NCBI RefSeq assembly: GCF_006442205.1
Contig: NZ_VFVR01000001.1
Span: 434,001 to 498,000, forward strand
Source of the DNA: Mesorhizobium sp. B2-3-12
GTDB taxonomy: Bacteria > Pseudomonadota > Alphaproteobacteria > Rhizobiales > Rhizobiaceae
DNA length: 64,000 bases
Direction: 5' to 3'
How positions within the stretch are numbered: position 1 is the first letter of the stretch; every line of letters starts with the position of its first letter. The notes below the pieces were generated by a model. The model did no database searches. It was given only the letters and a program-made list of their open reading frames with translations, and was not told where the DNA came from. Positions 19,401 to 27,449 of this stretch are shown piece by piece. The position numbers were made by a program, and so were the translations under genes.

Positions 19401-22400
19401 TTGACGGTTACCAGTTTGGAAGTGCCGCCCTTGGCGCCGCTGCCGCCGACAGAAACGGCCGCGGCCGCCTGCTGCGCGGAGCCGGCGATGGTCACCGCCG
19501 CGCCGCCATTGCCGCCGCCGCCGCCCACCGATTGCGCCAGGATGCCGTTCGAACCGTTCTTTAGGGTAACGATATTGCCGGTCGAGGTTACGGTGACCGT
19601 ATCGGCATTGCCGCCGCCGGCGCCCGAACCCCCGACACCGACGCCCACCGCGCCCTGACCCGCGGTGATCGCAAGCGCGCCCGAGAACCCGCCATTGCCG
19701 CCGCCACCGCCGATCGACTGCGCCAGGATGCCGTCGGCCTTCAAACCTTCGGTCCTGAGATCGCCGGTCGAGGTGACCGTTACCGATTTGGCGTCGCCGC
19801 CATTGTCGCCCGAGCCGCCGACCCCGACGGCCAGGCTGCCCGCACCCCGGCCGGTCAGCGTGCCGGCCACGGCGCCACCGCCATTGCCGCCGCCGCCGCC
19901 GACCGATTGGGCGAAGATCGCATGCGAGCCGTCGCCATCGGTCTCGATGCTGCCATGACTGGTGACGGTGACGGCCTCGGCGGCGCCGCCGCTCGAGCCG
20001 GAGCCGCCGACCGCGACGCTTGCTGCCATGGCGTTGCTGCCTGACAGCGCGATGGCGAAACCGCCATTGCCGCCGCCGCCGCCCACCGATTGCGCCAGTA
20101 TGCCGAAAGAATCTTTTCCTTGCGTCAGGATGTTGTTGTAGCTGGTGACGGTGACCGTATCGGCATTCGAGCCTGATCCGGCGCCGCCGCCGATGCTGAC
20201 ACCCAGCCCGCCGCCGCCAAGGCCGACGCCGAGGCTGCCGGCGAAGCCGCCCGAACCGCCGCCGCCGCCCACCGACTGTGCGAAGATGCCGGAAGAATTG
20301 TCGCCCTGGGTCCAGATCGAAACGGTGTTTGATGGTGGCGCCTGCAGCACCGGCAGGCCGTTGCCGTCGACGAGGCTGTAGCTGTTGACGACCACCTTGC
20401 CGGCGGTCGAGCCGGTCGCGCCCTTGCCGCCGACGCCGACGCCGATGCCGGCATTGCCTGTCGTCGCCGAGCCCGCGATGGCAAAGCCGCCATTGCCGCC
20501 GCCGCCGCCGATCGACTGCGCCAGGATGCCGTTGGAGAACTTGCCGGTCGTTGTGATCGTACCGGTGCTCGTCACCGTCACGTCCTTGCCGATGCCGCCG
20601 ACGCCGCCCTTGCCGCCAATGGCGACAGCCGCCGTAGCCGCGTCAGGATCGCCGATCGCGCCCGAGACGGCGACCGCAAAGCCGCCATTGCCGCCGCCGC
20701 CGCCGATCGATTGGGCGATGATGCCGGAGGAATTGTCAAAATTCGTCGAGATGTTGCCGGTACTCGTCACCTTGACGATGTCGGCGGCGCCACCGCCGGC
20801 GCCGTTACCGCCAAGCGAGACGCCGATAGCGATCGACTTGCCGCCGCCGAGCGATCCGGCAAAGCCGCCATTGCCTCCACCGCCGCCAACCGACTGCGCC
20901 AGGATGCCGGCGGCACCCGTGCCGCGCACGTCTCCAGCTGTGAAGCCTGCGCCAGTCGAAATATTGCCGGTCGATATGACCGTGACGTCGAGACCGGCGC
21001 CCGCCGCGCCGCCCTTACCGCCAAGGCCAACGGCAATGCCCGCATCCAGACCTAGAGCCAGCGACACGGTCGAGCCGCCATTGCCGCCGCCGCCGCCCAC
21101 CGACTGCGCCAGGATGCCGATCGACTGGTCGCCATAGGTGGTGATGTTACCGGTCGAGGTGACCTTGACCGTCTTGGCGCTGCCGCCGCCGGCACCATTG
21201 CCGCCGAGGCCGACCGCTGCTGCCACACCCTGCAGCGTGATCGCGCCGGAACCGGCAAAGCCGCCATTGCCGCCGCCGCCGCCCACAGACTGAGCCATGA
21301 TGCCGATCGACTGGTCGCCATGCGTTTGGATGTTGCCGGTCGAGGTCACGGTGACCGCGCCGGCGAGCTGGCCGGTGCCGCCGCTGCCGCCGATCGCCAC
21401 CGAGGCGCCGAACGCGCCGGTGGTGAACGTGCCGGCGACGCTGAAGCCGCCATTGCCGCCGCCGCCGCCGATCGACTGTGCCAGAATGCCGTCAGCCTGT
21501 TTGCCGTTTGTAGCGATGTTGCCGTAGCTGGTGACGAAAACATCCTTGCCGACGCCGCCCGTGGCGCCGCTGCCGCCGATCGATACCGCCGCCGCGCCGC
21601 CGGCGCCCTCGTAGGAGCCAGAGCCACTCACCGTCACGGCAAAGCCGCCATTGCCGCCACCGCCGCCGATCGACTGCGCCAGGATGCCGGTCGATCCGTC
21701 GTCGATGGTCAGGATGCTGTTTTGCGTGACGACATTGCCGACTTTCTTGCCATTGTTGACGGTCGCCGTGCCGGCATCGCCACCGCCACCGCCCTTGCCG
21801 CCAAGGTTGACGCCGACGGCGGCCACGCCGCCAAGTGTCAGACTGCCGGAGAAGCCGCCATTGCCGCCGCCGCCGCCGATGCTTTCAGCCTGAACGCCGA
21901 CGGCGTTCTTGCCTTCGGTGACCAGGTTCCAGGTGCCGGCATAAGCGGCCATGGTGACCGCATGGTTGGCGCCGTCGGCGTTGACGATGACGTTACCAGC
22001 GTTGCTGCCGTCGGCGCCGGCCCCGCCAAGGCCGACGCTTGCCGCGCCGACGCCAATTGCCGCCGAGACCGTAAAGCCGCCATTGCCGCCGCCACCGCCG
22101 ATCGATTGCGCCAGGATGCCGGTCGAGTTCTCGCCCTTGGTATGGATCGAGCCGGAGCTGCCGACGATGACATCCGCACCGGCACCGCCACCGGCGCCTT
22201 GGCCGCCGATGTTGACCGCGATACCGATCCCGCCGATCGCACCGCCGATCGAATAGCCACCGTTGCCACCGCCGCCGCCGACCGATTGCGCGACGAGGCC
22301 GGCGGCATTGTCGCCAGATGTCGAAATGTCGCTCAGGCTCGACACTGTAACGAGCTTCGATGCCCCGCCCTTCCCGCCATTGCCGCCGATGCCGATCGCC

Positions 22401-24595
22401 GCCGCGAACGTTCCCGTGGCATTGACCGCGACCGCGATCGCCGCGCCGCCATTGCCACCCGTGCCACCGATCGATTGCGCGAAGATGCCGCGCGAGCCGT
22501 CGCCGTAGGTCGTCAGCGAGCCGGCGGTCTCCACCGTCACCGTGTTGCCGTCACTGGCATTGCCGGCCGCTCCGCCCATGGCAAGGGCAAGGGGGCCGAT
22601 CGCGCCCGAAACCGCAAAGCCGCCATTGCCGCCACCGCCACCGATCGACTGCGCGAACACAGCGTCGGACTGGTCGCCATGGGTGATGATGGAATAGGCG
22701 GTGTCGCTGGCGTCCCGCAGCACCTCGACGGCGCCGGACGTACCACCGCTGCCGCCAGCGCCACCAAGGGCCACGCTGAAGCCGAGGCCGCCGGAGAAGG
22801 CGCCGCCGCCATTGCCGCCGCCGCCGCCGACCGATTGCGCGAAGATGCCGGCCGAATTGACCGCCGCCGTGCTGTCGAAGATCGCGTTCTTGCCGGTCTC
22901 GATATCACCGGCATTGGTGACTGTCACGCGGGCGCCATTACCGCCGGCGCCACCCTTGCCGCCAGCAGAGAACAGGCCGCCGGACGTACCGCCATTGCCG
23001 CCACCACCACCGACAGACTGCGCGAAGATGCCGGCCGACTGCTTGCCGTCGGTGTCGATGGAACCGGCGGCGGTGTTCGTCACTTCGACGATGCCGCCAT
23101 TGGTGGTCGAGGCGCCGTTGCCGCCTAGCGACACGAGACCGCCCGAATTGCCGCCATTGCCGCCGCCGCCACCGATCGACTGGGCAAGGATGCCGTTCGA
23201 TTCCTGGCCGTGGGTGACGATCGCGCCCGAATTGGTGACTCCGACGGTCACGACATTGGCCGGACCGCCATTGCCGCCGAGACTGCCGCTGCCACCCGAG
23301 GCGAACAGGCCGAAATTCGAACCGCCGTCGCCGCCGCCACCGCCGATTGTCTGGGCGAGGATGCCTTGCGAATTGTTGCCCCAAGTGGTGATGGCGGCAT
23401 TGTTGGTGACCTGGACGATGCCGCCATTGCCGCCATTGCCGCCGCTACCGCCGGAAGAAGAGAAGAGGCCGAAACCGCCGGCGCTGCCGCCGCCGCCGCC
23501 GCCGATCGATTGCGCGACGATGCCATGCGAATAGATACCGTGGGTGACGATCGTCGTGCCGACGCCGGTGAAGACGTTGGCGTTGCCGCCGCTGCCAGCC
23601 GGACTGCCGCCGCCGGGGTTGAAGACCAGGCCGCCGCCACCGCCGCCATTGCCGCCATGACCGCCCTGGCTGATAGCGACGACACCAGCGGAGTAGTTAC
23701 CGAAGGTCTCGACGCTGCCGCCATTGAAGTTGGCCGTAGCCGTGCCACCACTGCCACCCAAGCCACCGTCGCCGGCATTGCCCGAGATGCCCTTGGCGTC
23801 GCCGCCGTCGCCGCCATCGCCAGCAACGCTGCTCGCAACGATGCCCGCGTTGGGACATGCCGTTGGCAATACGCAATTGTTGCTCGTCTGGACGGCTCCG
23901 GTGACGTTGACCGTAACACTACCGCCATCGGCGCCGTCGTGACCGTCGCCGCCGTTGGAAAAGACGTAGCCATTGCTGCCATTGCCGCCGCGGCTGCCGC
24001 TTGAGGACCCAAGCACGCCGATGGTGCCGTTCGCGATCACCGCGCCGCTGCCGGATGTATTGGTGCTGGCCGCAGGCTGGTTGTAGTTGACCGTAAGTGT
24101 CGGACCGGAATTGCCAGATGGTCCACCTGCCGCTGTCGCGGGCGGCGCGACGCAATCGGGCCCAGCGCACGACTCGGCGGTAGCGGGATGCCCGTTGCTG
24201 GCAGGCGTCGCCGGCGTGATCGTGCACCGCGCTGGATCATTGCTGCTGCAGGTGTAGTGCTGCACACCCGCACTTGGGTCAGCGGGGGCAGCGCCTGTCC
24301 CAGTCAACGATATCCGGCTGGGATCGATCGTCAGCGTATTGACGTTGAGCGTCGTGACGCCTGGCGCGGTATAGCTGATGTCGGCATTTGGCGCGCCTGT
24401 GCAGTTCTCGACATTGCCACTGGCCGCAACACAAGCCGCCTTGGCGGAACCGGTCGGACCAATGAACAGCATCGCCGCCATGACCAAGGTCACGGCAGTT
24501 GCCGCCACGAAGCCGGAAATACCGAGACATCGAGGTTTCAGCCATGCTGAAACACCACGCGACCCGACCGCACTCTCCCGAAGAGCCATCGCCAT
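13460..24595 (-). CDS. Giant autotransporter with glycine-rich repeat passenger and C-terminal beta-barrel
   Basis: This type V secretion protein of 3,711 residues has an extended signal peptide (hydrophobic core FVAATAVTLVMAAMLF, cleavage near GSAKA, about residue 53), then a short cysteine-containing region. The passenger carries about 42 imperfect repeats of roughly 64 residues, each centred on GI(L/F)AQS(I/V)GGGGGNGG. A linker near residues 3060-3440 and an autotransporter barrel over the last ~270 residues follow, ending VNW, the aromatic C-terminus expected for barrel insertion. The second ATG (24589) has GGGGGG at better spacing than 24595. The product is probably an outer-membrane adhesin or surface protein. 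Its ligand cannot be told from sequence. Confidence 0.93.
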   Translation of the reverse strand: MAMALRESAVGSRGVSAWLKPRCLGISGFVAATAVTLVMAAMLFIGPTGSAKAACVAASGNVENCTGAPNADISYTAPGVTTLNVNTLTIDPSRISLTGTGAAPADPSAGVQHYTCSSNDPARCTITPATPASNGHPATAESCAGPDCVAPPATAAGGPSGNSGPTLTVNYNQPAASTNTSGSGAVIANGTIGVLGSSSGSRGGNGSNGYVFSNGGDGHDGADGGSVTVNVTGAVQTSNNCVLPTACPNAGIVASSVAGDGGDGGDAKGISGNAGDGGLGGSGGTATANFNGGSVETFGNYSAGVVAISQGGHGGNGGGGGGLVFNPGGGSPAGSGGNANVFTGVGTTIVTHGIYSHGIVAQSIGGGGGGSAGGFGLFSSSGGSGGNGGNGGIVQVTNNAAITTWGNNSQGILAQTIGGGGGDGGSNFGLFASGGSGSLGGNGGPANVVTVGVTNSGAIVTHGQESNGILAQSIGGGGGNGGNSGGLVSLGGNGASTTNGGIVEVTNTAAGSIDTDGKQSAGIFAQSVGGGGGNGGTSGGLFSAGGKGGAGGNGARVTVTNAGDIETGKNAIFDSTAAVNSAGIFAQSVGGGGGNGGGAFSGGLGFSVALGGAGGSGGTSGAVEVLRDASDTAYSIITHGDQSDAVFAQSIGGGGGNGGFAVSGAIGPLALAMGGAAGNASDGNTVTVETAGSLTTYGDGSRGIFAQSIGGTGGNGGAAIAVAVNATGTFAAAIGIGGNGGKGGASKLVTVSSLSDISTSGDNAAGLVAQSVGGGGGNGGYSIGGAIGGIGIAVNIGGQGAGGGAGADVIVGSSGSIHTKGENSTGILAQSIGGGGGNGGFTVSAAIGVGAASVGLGGAGADGSNAGNVIVNADGANHAVTMAAYAGTWNLVTEGKNAVGVQAESIGGGGGNGGFSGSLTLGGVAAVGVNLGGKGGGGGDAGTATVNNGKKVGNVVTQNSILTIDDGSTGILAQSIGGGGGNGGFAVTVSGSGSYEGAGGAAAVSIGGSGATGGVGKDVFVTSYGNIATNGKQADGILAQSIGGGGGNGGFSVAGTFTTGAFGASVAIGGSGGTGQLAGAVTVTSTGNIQTHGDQSIGIMAQSVGGGGGNGGFAGSGAITLQGVAAAVGLGGNGAGGGSAKTVKVTSTGNITTYGDQSIGILAQSVGGGGGNGGSTVSLALGLDAGIAVGLGGKGGAAGAGLDVTVISTGNISTGAGFTAGDVRGTGAAGILAQSVGGGGGNGGFAGSLGGGKSIAIGVSLGGNGAGGGAADIVKVTSTGNISTNFDNSSGIIAQSIGGGGGNGGFAVAVSGAIGDPDAATAAVAIGGKGGVGGIGKDVTVTSTGTITTTGKFSNGILAQSIGGGGGNGGFAIAGSATTGNAGIGVGVGGKGATGSTAGKVVVNSYSLVDGNGLPVLQAPPSNTVSIWTQGDNSSGIFAQSVGGGGGSGGFAGSLGVGLGGGGLGVSIGGGAGSGSNADTVTVTSYNNILTQGKDSFGILAQSVGGGGGNGGFAIALSGSNAMAASVAVGGSGSSGGAAEAVTVTSHGSIETDGDGSHAIFAQSVGGGGGNGGGAVAGTLTGRGAGSLAVGVGGSGDNGGDAKSVTVTSTGDLRTEGLKADGILAQSIGGGGGNGGFSGALAITAGQGAVGVGVGGSGAGGGNADTVTVTSTGNIVTLKNGSNGILAQSVGGGGGNGGAAVTIAGSAQQAAAAVSVGGSGAKGGTSKLVTVNNTGTIDTTGDKANGILAQSIGGGGGTGGFAISGEMVVDGAGGAAVSVGGNGGTGQDGGAVIVNSNVGTTLADNNATVHTVGGDSNGIFAQSVGGGGGDGGFSGAISVTGQNAKAAIAVSVGGSGAGSGDGKTVNVTSVDNILTEGNGANGILAQSVGGGGGNGGFSFAATIKGSLGKNPGKNGAVSVSLGGGAGSGGDAEKVTVDSTGIIQTGGDKAFGVLAQSVGGGGGTGGLSVAAALNLGEGGNQITAAVGGEGGGGGTGGEVLLTRHGSTVTTGDQSVGLFAQSVGGSGGNGGMAISGVIAGTDAKTLSASVGGFGGAGTNSGKVTIDNTGAISTYGIESHAIQAQSIGGGGGNGGMAVSAVIGSLGTGTNFNAGVTVGGFGGDAGFAGDVFVTNHGLLQTGLLAAGQTTTNGDGAYGIFAQSVGGGGGSGGNAITGVLGLNGNNAGTQVNVSVAVGGAAGDGNKGGNVTIRQYGGIETSGVGAFGILAQSIGGGGGTGGRANSISLQLGAKCTLPKVCEPAGGKPNWNLQGVVGGAGGTGNDAETVDVGNYDFITTHGDKSSGIVAQSIGGGGGIGGDAYVGTGGLFAIPYVPVDPTLLLKPLGTSSLTRSGTVAIGGNGAGGGNGGTVIVANESVITTFGTKSDGIHAQSIGGGGGDGGDGQAGALGTVGIGGQGKAAGNGGSVTVTNGKTDLSQAGTAIIETHGTSPTPPAEGAPSADPEQGYSAGIFAQSVGGGGGTGGGAGGLLSLGGSGKAGGIGGHVTVNNYGGILTHADDSVGVFAQSIGGGGGAGGSLGISAIAVGGSGGSSGNGGQVDVINDAMIETHGIDSYAIQAQSVGGGGGSGGGKNGGITGSIPALIAIGGAGGSSGIGGIVTVTNNNSLHTYGAGADGINAQSIGGGGGSGGRAIGFIAVGGKGGDVGNGTMAGSNGGGGAVTVNNNANGTITVEGIGAHGIFAQSVGAGGGSGGGGIGASIVPTSVGVGGDGGSSGDGGVVTVNNHGDITTVSASSVAIFAESIGGGGGNGAMSIAAALSPGALTFGIGGDGGASGKGGDVNVTNFSDGFIHTQGFGSTGIMAQSVGGGGGNGGATYSVAGGVPGFSLALGGKGSAGGDGGVVTVVNNGQMQLDGDNSVAIFAQSVGGGGGSGGTAIAATIGPPVFIGGDSGATGKGGDVTVTNTGVIVLKGNGSVGIFAQSVGGGGGVMTAGTDGIIEAVNGGSGDGGKVTINSNVAMLITGDNSVGVFGQSVGGGGGVGGFSGNFLGLDQAPAATSLMVSPFSTPAPQGFMGSAGGAGVGGDVTFEQTANLYVTGKNSSALMEQSSGGGSDIADNGDINVTIAKDVMIIGGSGTGAGVSYLDGRDNVLTNNGFVGAVTGADGCIPGVDAGCERKIDGYAMLGGVGNDTYNNFKDTMGSIALGGGQNAFNNEKDAIYRMGDTVDLGGTGQFSNDGYVAPGDLDHVLTTYVTGNWTQSGIGTYLLDLDLDPQADQINITGTADLDGKVNLNIMEPGAAKPGTEEYLILHADGGITDSGLVLDSIPSAVALYKLVYEGLDDLYLNVDINFARTGLTENQTSVGRAVNAIQTDLTSPAFEKIAAALFYIPTLDQLGAVYDSISGEGVSGFEQPQFDAYDTFMASMNRQANFWRTGLGTDPTDYSLKPQAYDEPAAKKKDPFKAMQPDERRWSYWATAGGNAGDLGGDAVVGSAENVYRGGSFAAGLESTGDSDMVMGFALGGAAASFAVDDRQTSGNIIGAQAGAYVARKWDQFYINGGLAFGLYNNNVHRATSVPGSDTPLDPVPAITTENWRSNFLSAGFGTNVEAGWRQQVGQGAITPFAALQFSFLSMDAFDETSLGGGALGLSFNQRVITSLPVSLGLQLDTTIAAGGDRSLQAWGRAAWVHEFEPDRSVKPSFQAAPGYSFVIQGAAAAEDAVAVNAGLKMNWNSNTSMFATFDGKFGDGVQTYGGNVGFKVNW
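15420..23720. repeat. About 42 tandem degenerate repeats (~193 bp) encoding the autotransporter passenger
   Basis: Each unit encodes an AQSxGGGGGxGG core, a variable hydrophobic strand, a GGxGxxGG turn and a VxVxxxGxIxTxG strand. The count of 42-43 comes from reading each core motif in turn. Units differ in length by inserted loops, for example those near 20290-20390 and 17200-17300. The period and conserved glycines suggest a beta-helical rod. Confidence 0.85.
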
Positions 24596-24796
24596 CCCCC
24601 CGACCCGCGCCCAACCCGGAACGAATCATCCCTTGCTAATGCAACCTATCAGATCGCAGCCACGGCCGGGTATTCTCAAGAATAGATATGAGGTAATTTA
24701 GATACTCTGTTGCCGTTTAGACACAGAAATCGCAGCAACCGTCGGGTGGTTACGTATTGTTGGGAAGTAGCACAAGACTATGGAATAAAATCTGCT

Positions 24797-25060
24797 TCAA
24801 GCAGAAAGAACTGGCGCCGGTTCAGCAACCGACCCGGCCGACAATTCTCTTTGTACAGCAAGGAAAAACCTGCGTACTTCGTCACTGGCCGTAGCCCTGT
24901 CTCTGCCCGATCCTATGATCCGATCAAGCAGCTCCGCCGCCTTGGCCCTCCAGAACGATGTGGCCTTCTCGCCGTTTAGACTACCGAGCGTAGCGGCCAC
25001 TTCCCTGACCAAGAATAGCTGACGATCGATCGGGAACGCACGGACTTTTTCTGGGGACAT
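24797..25060 (-). CDS. Small protein, DUF6074-like
   Basis: The product has about 87 residues from the ATG at 25060 (MSPEKVRAFPIDRQLFLV). The pattern of FPIDRQLFLVREVA, LNGEKATSFWRAKA and EVRRFFLAVQREL resembles the small DUF6074 family found in Rhizobiales, helical and of unknown function. The frame continues upstream to a TTG at 25111, and no start has a convincing ribosome site (GGAAG is directly adjacent to 25060). It lies upstream of and parallel to the autotransporter gene. The family assignment is from memory of the pattern. Confidence 0.55.
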   Translation of the reverse strand: MSPEKVRAFPIDRQLFLVREVAATLGSLNGEKATSFWRAKAAELLDRIIGSGRDRATASDEVRRFFLAVQRELSAGSVAEPAPVLSA

Positions 25061-25227
25061 CTTCCGAACCATGAAACTGACGCAACGAATCAACCATTGC
25101 CGAACAAGCAATGGCTAACCGCGAAGGTGGAAACGGAAGCTTAACGAGGCGAGCCGAAGCATCGCCGCGCGTGACATTGTCATGCGCGGTGGAAGATGAG
25201 CTGGTCACCCGGGGATTCGAAGCCGCC

Positions 25228-25524
25228 TCAGGCCTGCAGCGGTCTCGCCTCGCCGCCGCGCTTACGCGGCGCCATCATGTCGCCGGCCATCAATCCGGTG
25301 ACGCGGCAGAACGCCATGAACGCCCGGCAGGCGTCTTCGGTCTCGACCACGTCCACCGTGGCGCCAAAACAGGCATTGAAGGCTTTCTGATACACCGGGC
25401 CCTGCCGGCGCGCTGGCCAGTCCTGCAGAAAATCGAGCGCCTGCTCGACGCTGTAGATTTCCTCGACCGGCAAGCCGGAACCTGGTGCGATGCGCACCGG
25501 TACCTCGAATTGCAATCTGTCCAT
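25228..25524 (-). CDS. DUF982 domain protein
   Basis: The 98-residue product starts at MDRLQFEVPVRI, with GGGAG about eight bases upstream. The layout of F-xx-PVRI-x(8)-GxxxxVxxxxxALxFLxDWP, then GPVYQKAFNACFGA and ACRAFMAFCRVTGL is that of DUF982, a small domain expanded in rhizobia and of unknown function. The open frame extends 11 codons upstream, but the internal ATG fits both the family and the ribosome site. Confidence 0.8.
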   Translation of the reverse strand: MDRLQFEVPVRIAPGSGLPVEEIYSVEQALDFLQDWPARRQGPVYQKAFNACFGATVDVVETEDACRAFMAFCRVTGLMAGDMMAPRKRGGEARPLQA

Positions 25525-25648
25525 CCAACATCTCCCGAACTGGCGTCGCCCAAGCAACGCCGTTCGTCGTCAAAAGTTGCTTTATCCGTTTGTGCCACGA
25601 AAATGTGTCGTCACTGCGGAAGCAGCCGCTTTTGCTGCAGCCGGCCAG

Positions 25649-25688
25649 GGAAAGCCCTGCCGGCGCAGCCGGCCCGGCAAGGCTTTCC
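25649..25688. repeat. 15-bp inverted repeat (hairpin)
   Basis: GGAAAGCCcTGCCGG at 25649-25663 pairs with CCGGCAaGGCTTTCC at 25674-25688, with one mismatch and a ten-base loop. There is no T-tract on either strand. It begins 18 bases beyond the stop of the possible small ORF at 25706-25825. Confidence 0.6.
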
Positions 25689-25705
25689 GGCGCACCAGGC
25701 AGCGA

Positions 25706-25825
25706 CTACTGGTTGGCCGGGTCGGTCTCCGCGTCGAAGGCCATGGGCACCACCATCAGCAAGACATAGGCCGACGGCAAGGCGAACAGCGCGCCAAGGA
25801 CGAGCGCTCCGGTTGGGTTCGGCAA
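25706..25825 (-). CDS. Possible 39-residue membrane protein
   Basis: The TTG start at 25825 gives a 39-residue frame with one clear transmembrane segment (ALVLGALFALPSAYVLLMVV) and an acidic tail ending DAETDPANQ. Third-position G/C bias and composition look coding. There is no Shine-Dalgarno sequence and no alternative start, and the frame upstream is shadow of map. A hairpin follows the stop. I recognise no family. Confidence 0.3.
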   Translation of the reverse strand: MPNPTGALVLGALFALPSAYVLLMVVPMAFDAETDPANQ

Positions 25826-25951
25826 GCGAATATCCGGGCGGCGGGAGCCGCACCAGGCAGTTCTTCCTTGAACCTTTCGCCGCCAGGTGCCAAATCTGGT
25901 GGCATATTCGCGCCAGCACTCCCGCGACGCGTCATCTTCTATACGGACAAA

Positions 25952-26779
25952 ATGGTCACCTATCTCGACGCCGCCACGGCACCGCTCAGAAACACCGGCC
26001 AGATCCGCCTCTATGGCGAGGAAGGCTTTGCCGGCATGCGCAAGGCATGCGACCTCACCGCGCGCTGCCTTGACGAGCTGGCGCCGATGGTCGGTCCCGG
26101 CGTCACCACCGACACGATCGACCGTTTCGTCTTCGAGTTCGGCATGGATCACGGCGCACTGCCGGCCACGCTCAACTATCGCGGCTACACGAAATCGTCC
26201 TGCACCTCGATCAACCATGTGGTCTGTCACGGCATTCCCGACAACAAACCGCTGAAGGATGGCGATATCGTCAACATCGACGTGACCTACATCCTCGACG
26301 GCTGGCACGGCGATTCCTCGCGCATGTATCCGGTCGGCACGATCAAGCGCGCCGCCGAACGCTTGCTCGAGGTCACCCATGAATGCCTGATGCGCGGCAT
26401 CGCCGCGGTCAGGCCGGGCGCGCGCACCGGCGCCATCGGCGCTGCCATCCAGACCTACGCCGAAGCAGAGCGCTGCTCGGTGGTGCGCGATTTCTGCGGT
26501 CACGGCGTCGGCCAGCTGTTCCACGACGCGCCCAACATCCTGCACTACGGCAGCGCCAATGAAGGCGTGGAAATGCGCCCCGGCATGATCTTCACAATCG
26601 AGCCGATGATCAATCTCGGCAGGCCGCATGTGAAGGTGCTGTCGGATGGCTGGACGGCGGTGACGCGCGATCGCTCGCTGTCGGCGCAATACGAGCACAC
26701 GGTCGGCGTGACCGACACCGGCTGCGAGATTTTCACCCTGTCGCCCAAAAAGCTCGACCGCCCCGGCCTGCCAGCCTAG
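25952..26779 (+). CDS. map: Type I methionine aminopeptidase
   Basis: The enzyme removes N-terminal methionine from nascent proteins. The product has 275 residues from the ATG at 25952 (MVTYLDAATAPLRNTG). The five metal ligands of the family are visible in IDVTYILDGWHGD (two Asp), GHGVGQLFHDAPN (His), FTIEPM (Glu) and YEHTVGV (Glu), with the substrate His in the HVVCHGIPD region. The frame is open far upstream, but the upstream part is not conserved-looking. The ribosome site is weak (ACGGAC). Its neighbour downstream is convergent. radC follows at 27450 after that gene, a common rhizobial order. Confidence 0.95.
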   Translation: MVTYLDAATAPLRNTGQIRLYGEEGFAGMRKACDLTARCLDELAPMVGPGVTTDTIDRFVFEFGMDHGALPATLNYRGYTKSSCTSINHVVCHGIPDNKPLKDGDIVNIDVTYILDGWHGDSSRMYPVGTIKRAAERLLEVTHECLMRGIAAVRPGARTGAIGAAIQTYAEAERCSVVRDFCGHGVGQLFHDAPNILHYGSANEGVEMRPGMIFTIEPMINLGRPHVKVLSDGWTAVTRDRSLSAQYEHTVGVTDTGCEIFTLSPKKLDRPGLPA

Positions 26780-26816
26780 GAGCCCGTGGCCCTCAATCGC
26801 CTGTTCTGTTTCGCGC

Positions 26817-27200
26817 CTATTTCCAGTGTTGGCGTGGCCGCCAGTCCTCGTCCTCGTCCTGGTCTCGGAACCAGCGCATTATTTCCCGGCAACTGCGCGG
26901 ACGGCCATCGCTGACCCTGCCATCCGTGCAGGGATCGTAGCGTTCGCGCGCGTAGTTCCGGTGCCTTTCCCGATAACGCTCGCGGTGATCCAGCATGCGC
27001 AGGATCTCGCGGCAATCATGCGGCCTCCCGTCGTTGTAACGGCCGTCAGTGCAGGGATCATCGCATTGGATGACATGGATCGGAAAGTGCTGATCCGGGC
27101 GGCTAACGGCGGGTCCGGCATCGATCATCGGGGCAGCCATTGCCGGGGCGAAGCCAAGAAGCAGCCTGGCGGACAGCAGGATACGAATGAGCCTGGGCAT
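26817..27200 (-). CDS. Small secreted protein with duplicated CTDGR...DGRP..CREI motif
   Basis: The product has 127 residues, with AGGAGA eight bases before the ATG. A signal peptide (hydrophobic core to GFAPAMA-AP, about residue 22) precedes a proline-rich segment. Two copies of DPCTDGRxxDGRPxxCREI follow, separated by an Arg/Tyr-rich helix (RERYRERHRNYARERY). Each copy has two cysteines, which suggests a small disulfide-stabilised module. I do not recognise the family. It is convergent with map and divergent from radC. Confidence 0.7.
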   Translation of the reverse strand: MPRLIRILLSARLLLGFAPAMAAPMIDAGPAVSRPDQHFPIHVIQCDDPCTDGRYNDGRPHDCREILRMLDHRERYRERHRNYARERYDPCTDGRVSDGRPRSCREIMRWFRDQDEDEDWRPRQHWK

Positions 27201-27449
27201 CTTGGTTGTCTCCTAATGTGGCGTTGTCAGTGACGACACCGAGAGCTTGCACGTGCCCCATTGCCGCAACATTGTATCGAAGGTGGAGGCTACTCATTCC
27301 CTGCCGCCGACTGGGAGCGGCCCCGGCCTCTTGACGGTTATTGCTTGATTGGCAGCGCCGAAAAGACCTCGACCGCCCCCGCCCGCCGTCCTAGTATTTC
27401 GTGGGGATCAGCGGTCATTGCTCGGCTGCGGGATGGATATGGGCGGTAC

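Noticed and set aside
13751..23128. Series of long plus-strand open frames (200-600 residues, Pro- or Ala-rich)
   Set aside because: They are the antisense of the glycine-repeat codons of the autotransporter. The repeats alone explain them.
15420..23720. Possible CRISPR array
   Set aside because: The period is ~193 bp, degenerate and in frame with a coding sequence. There are no unique spacers and no cas genes.
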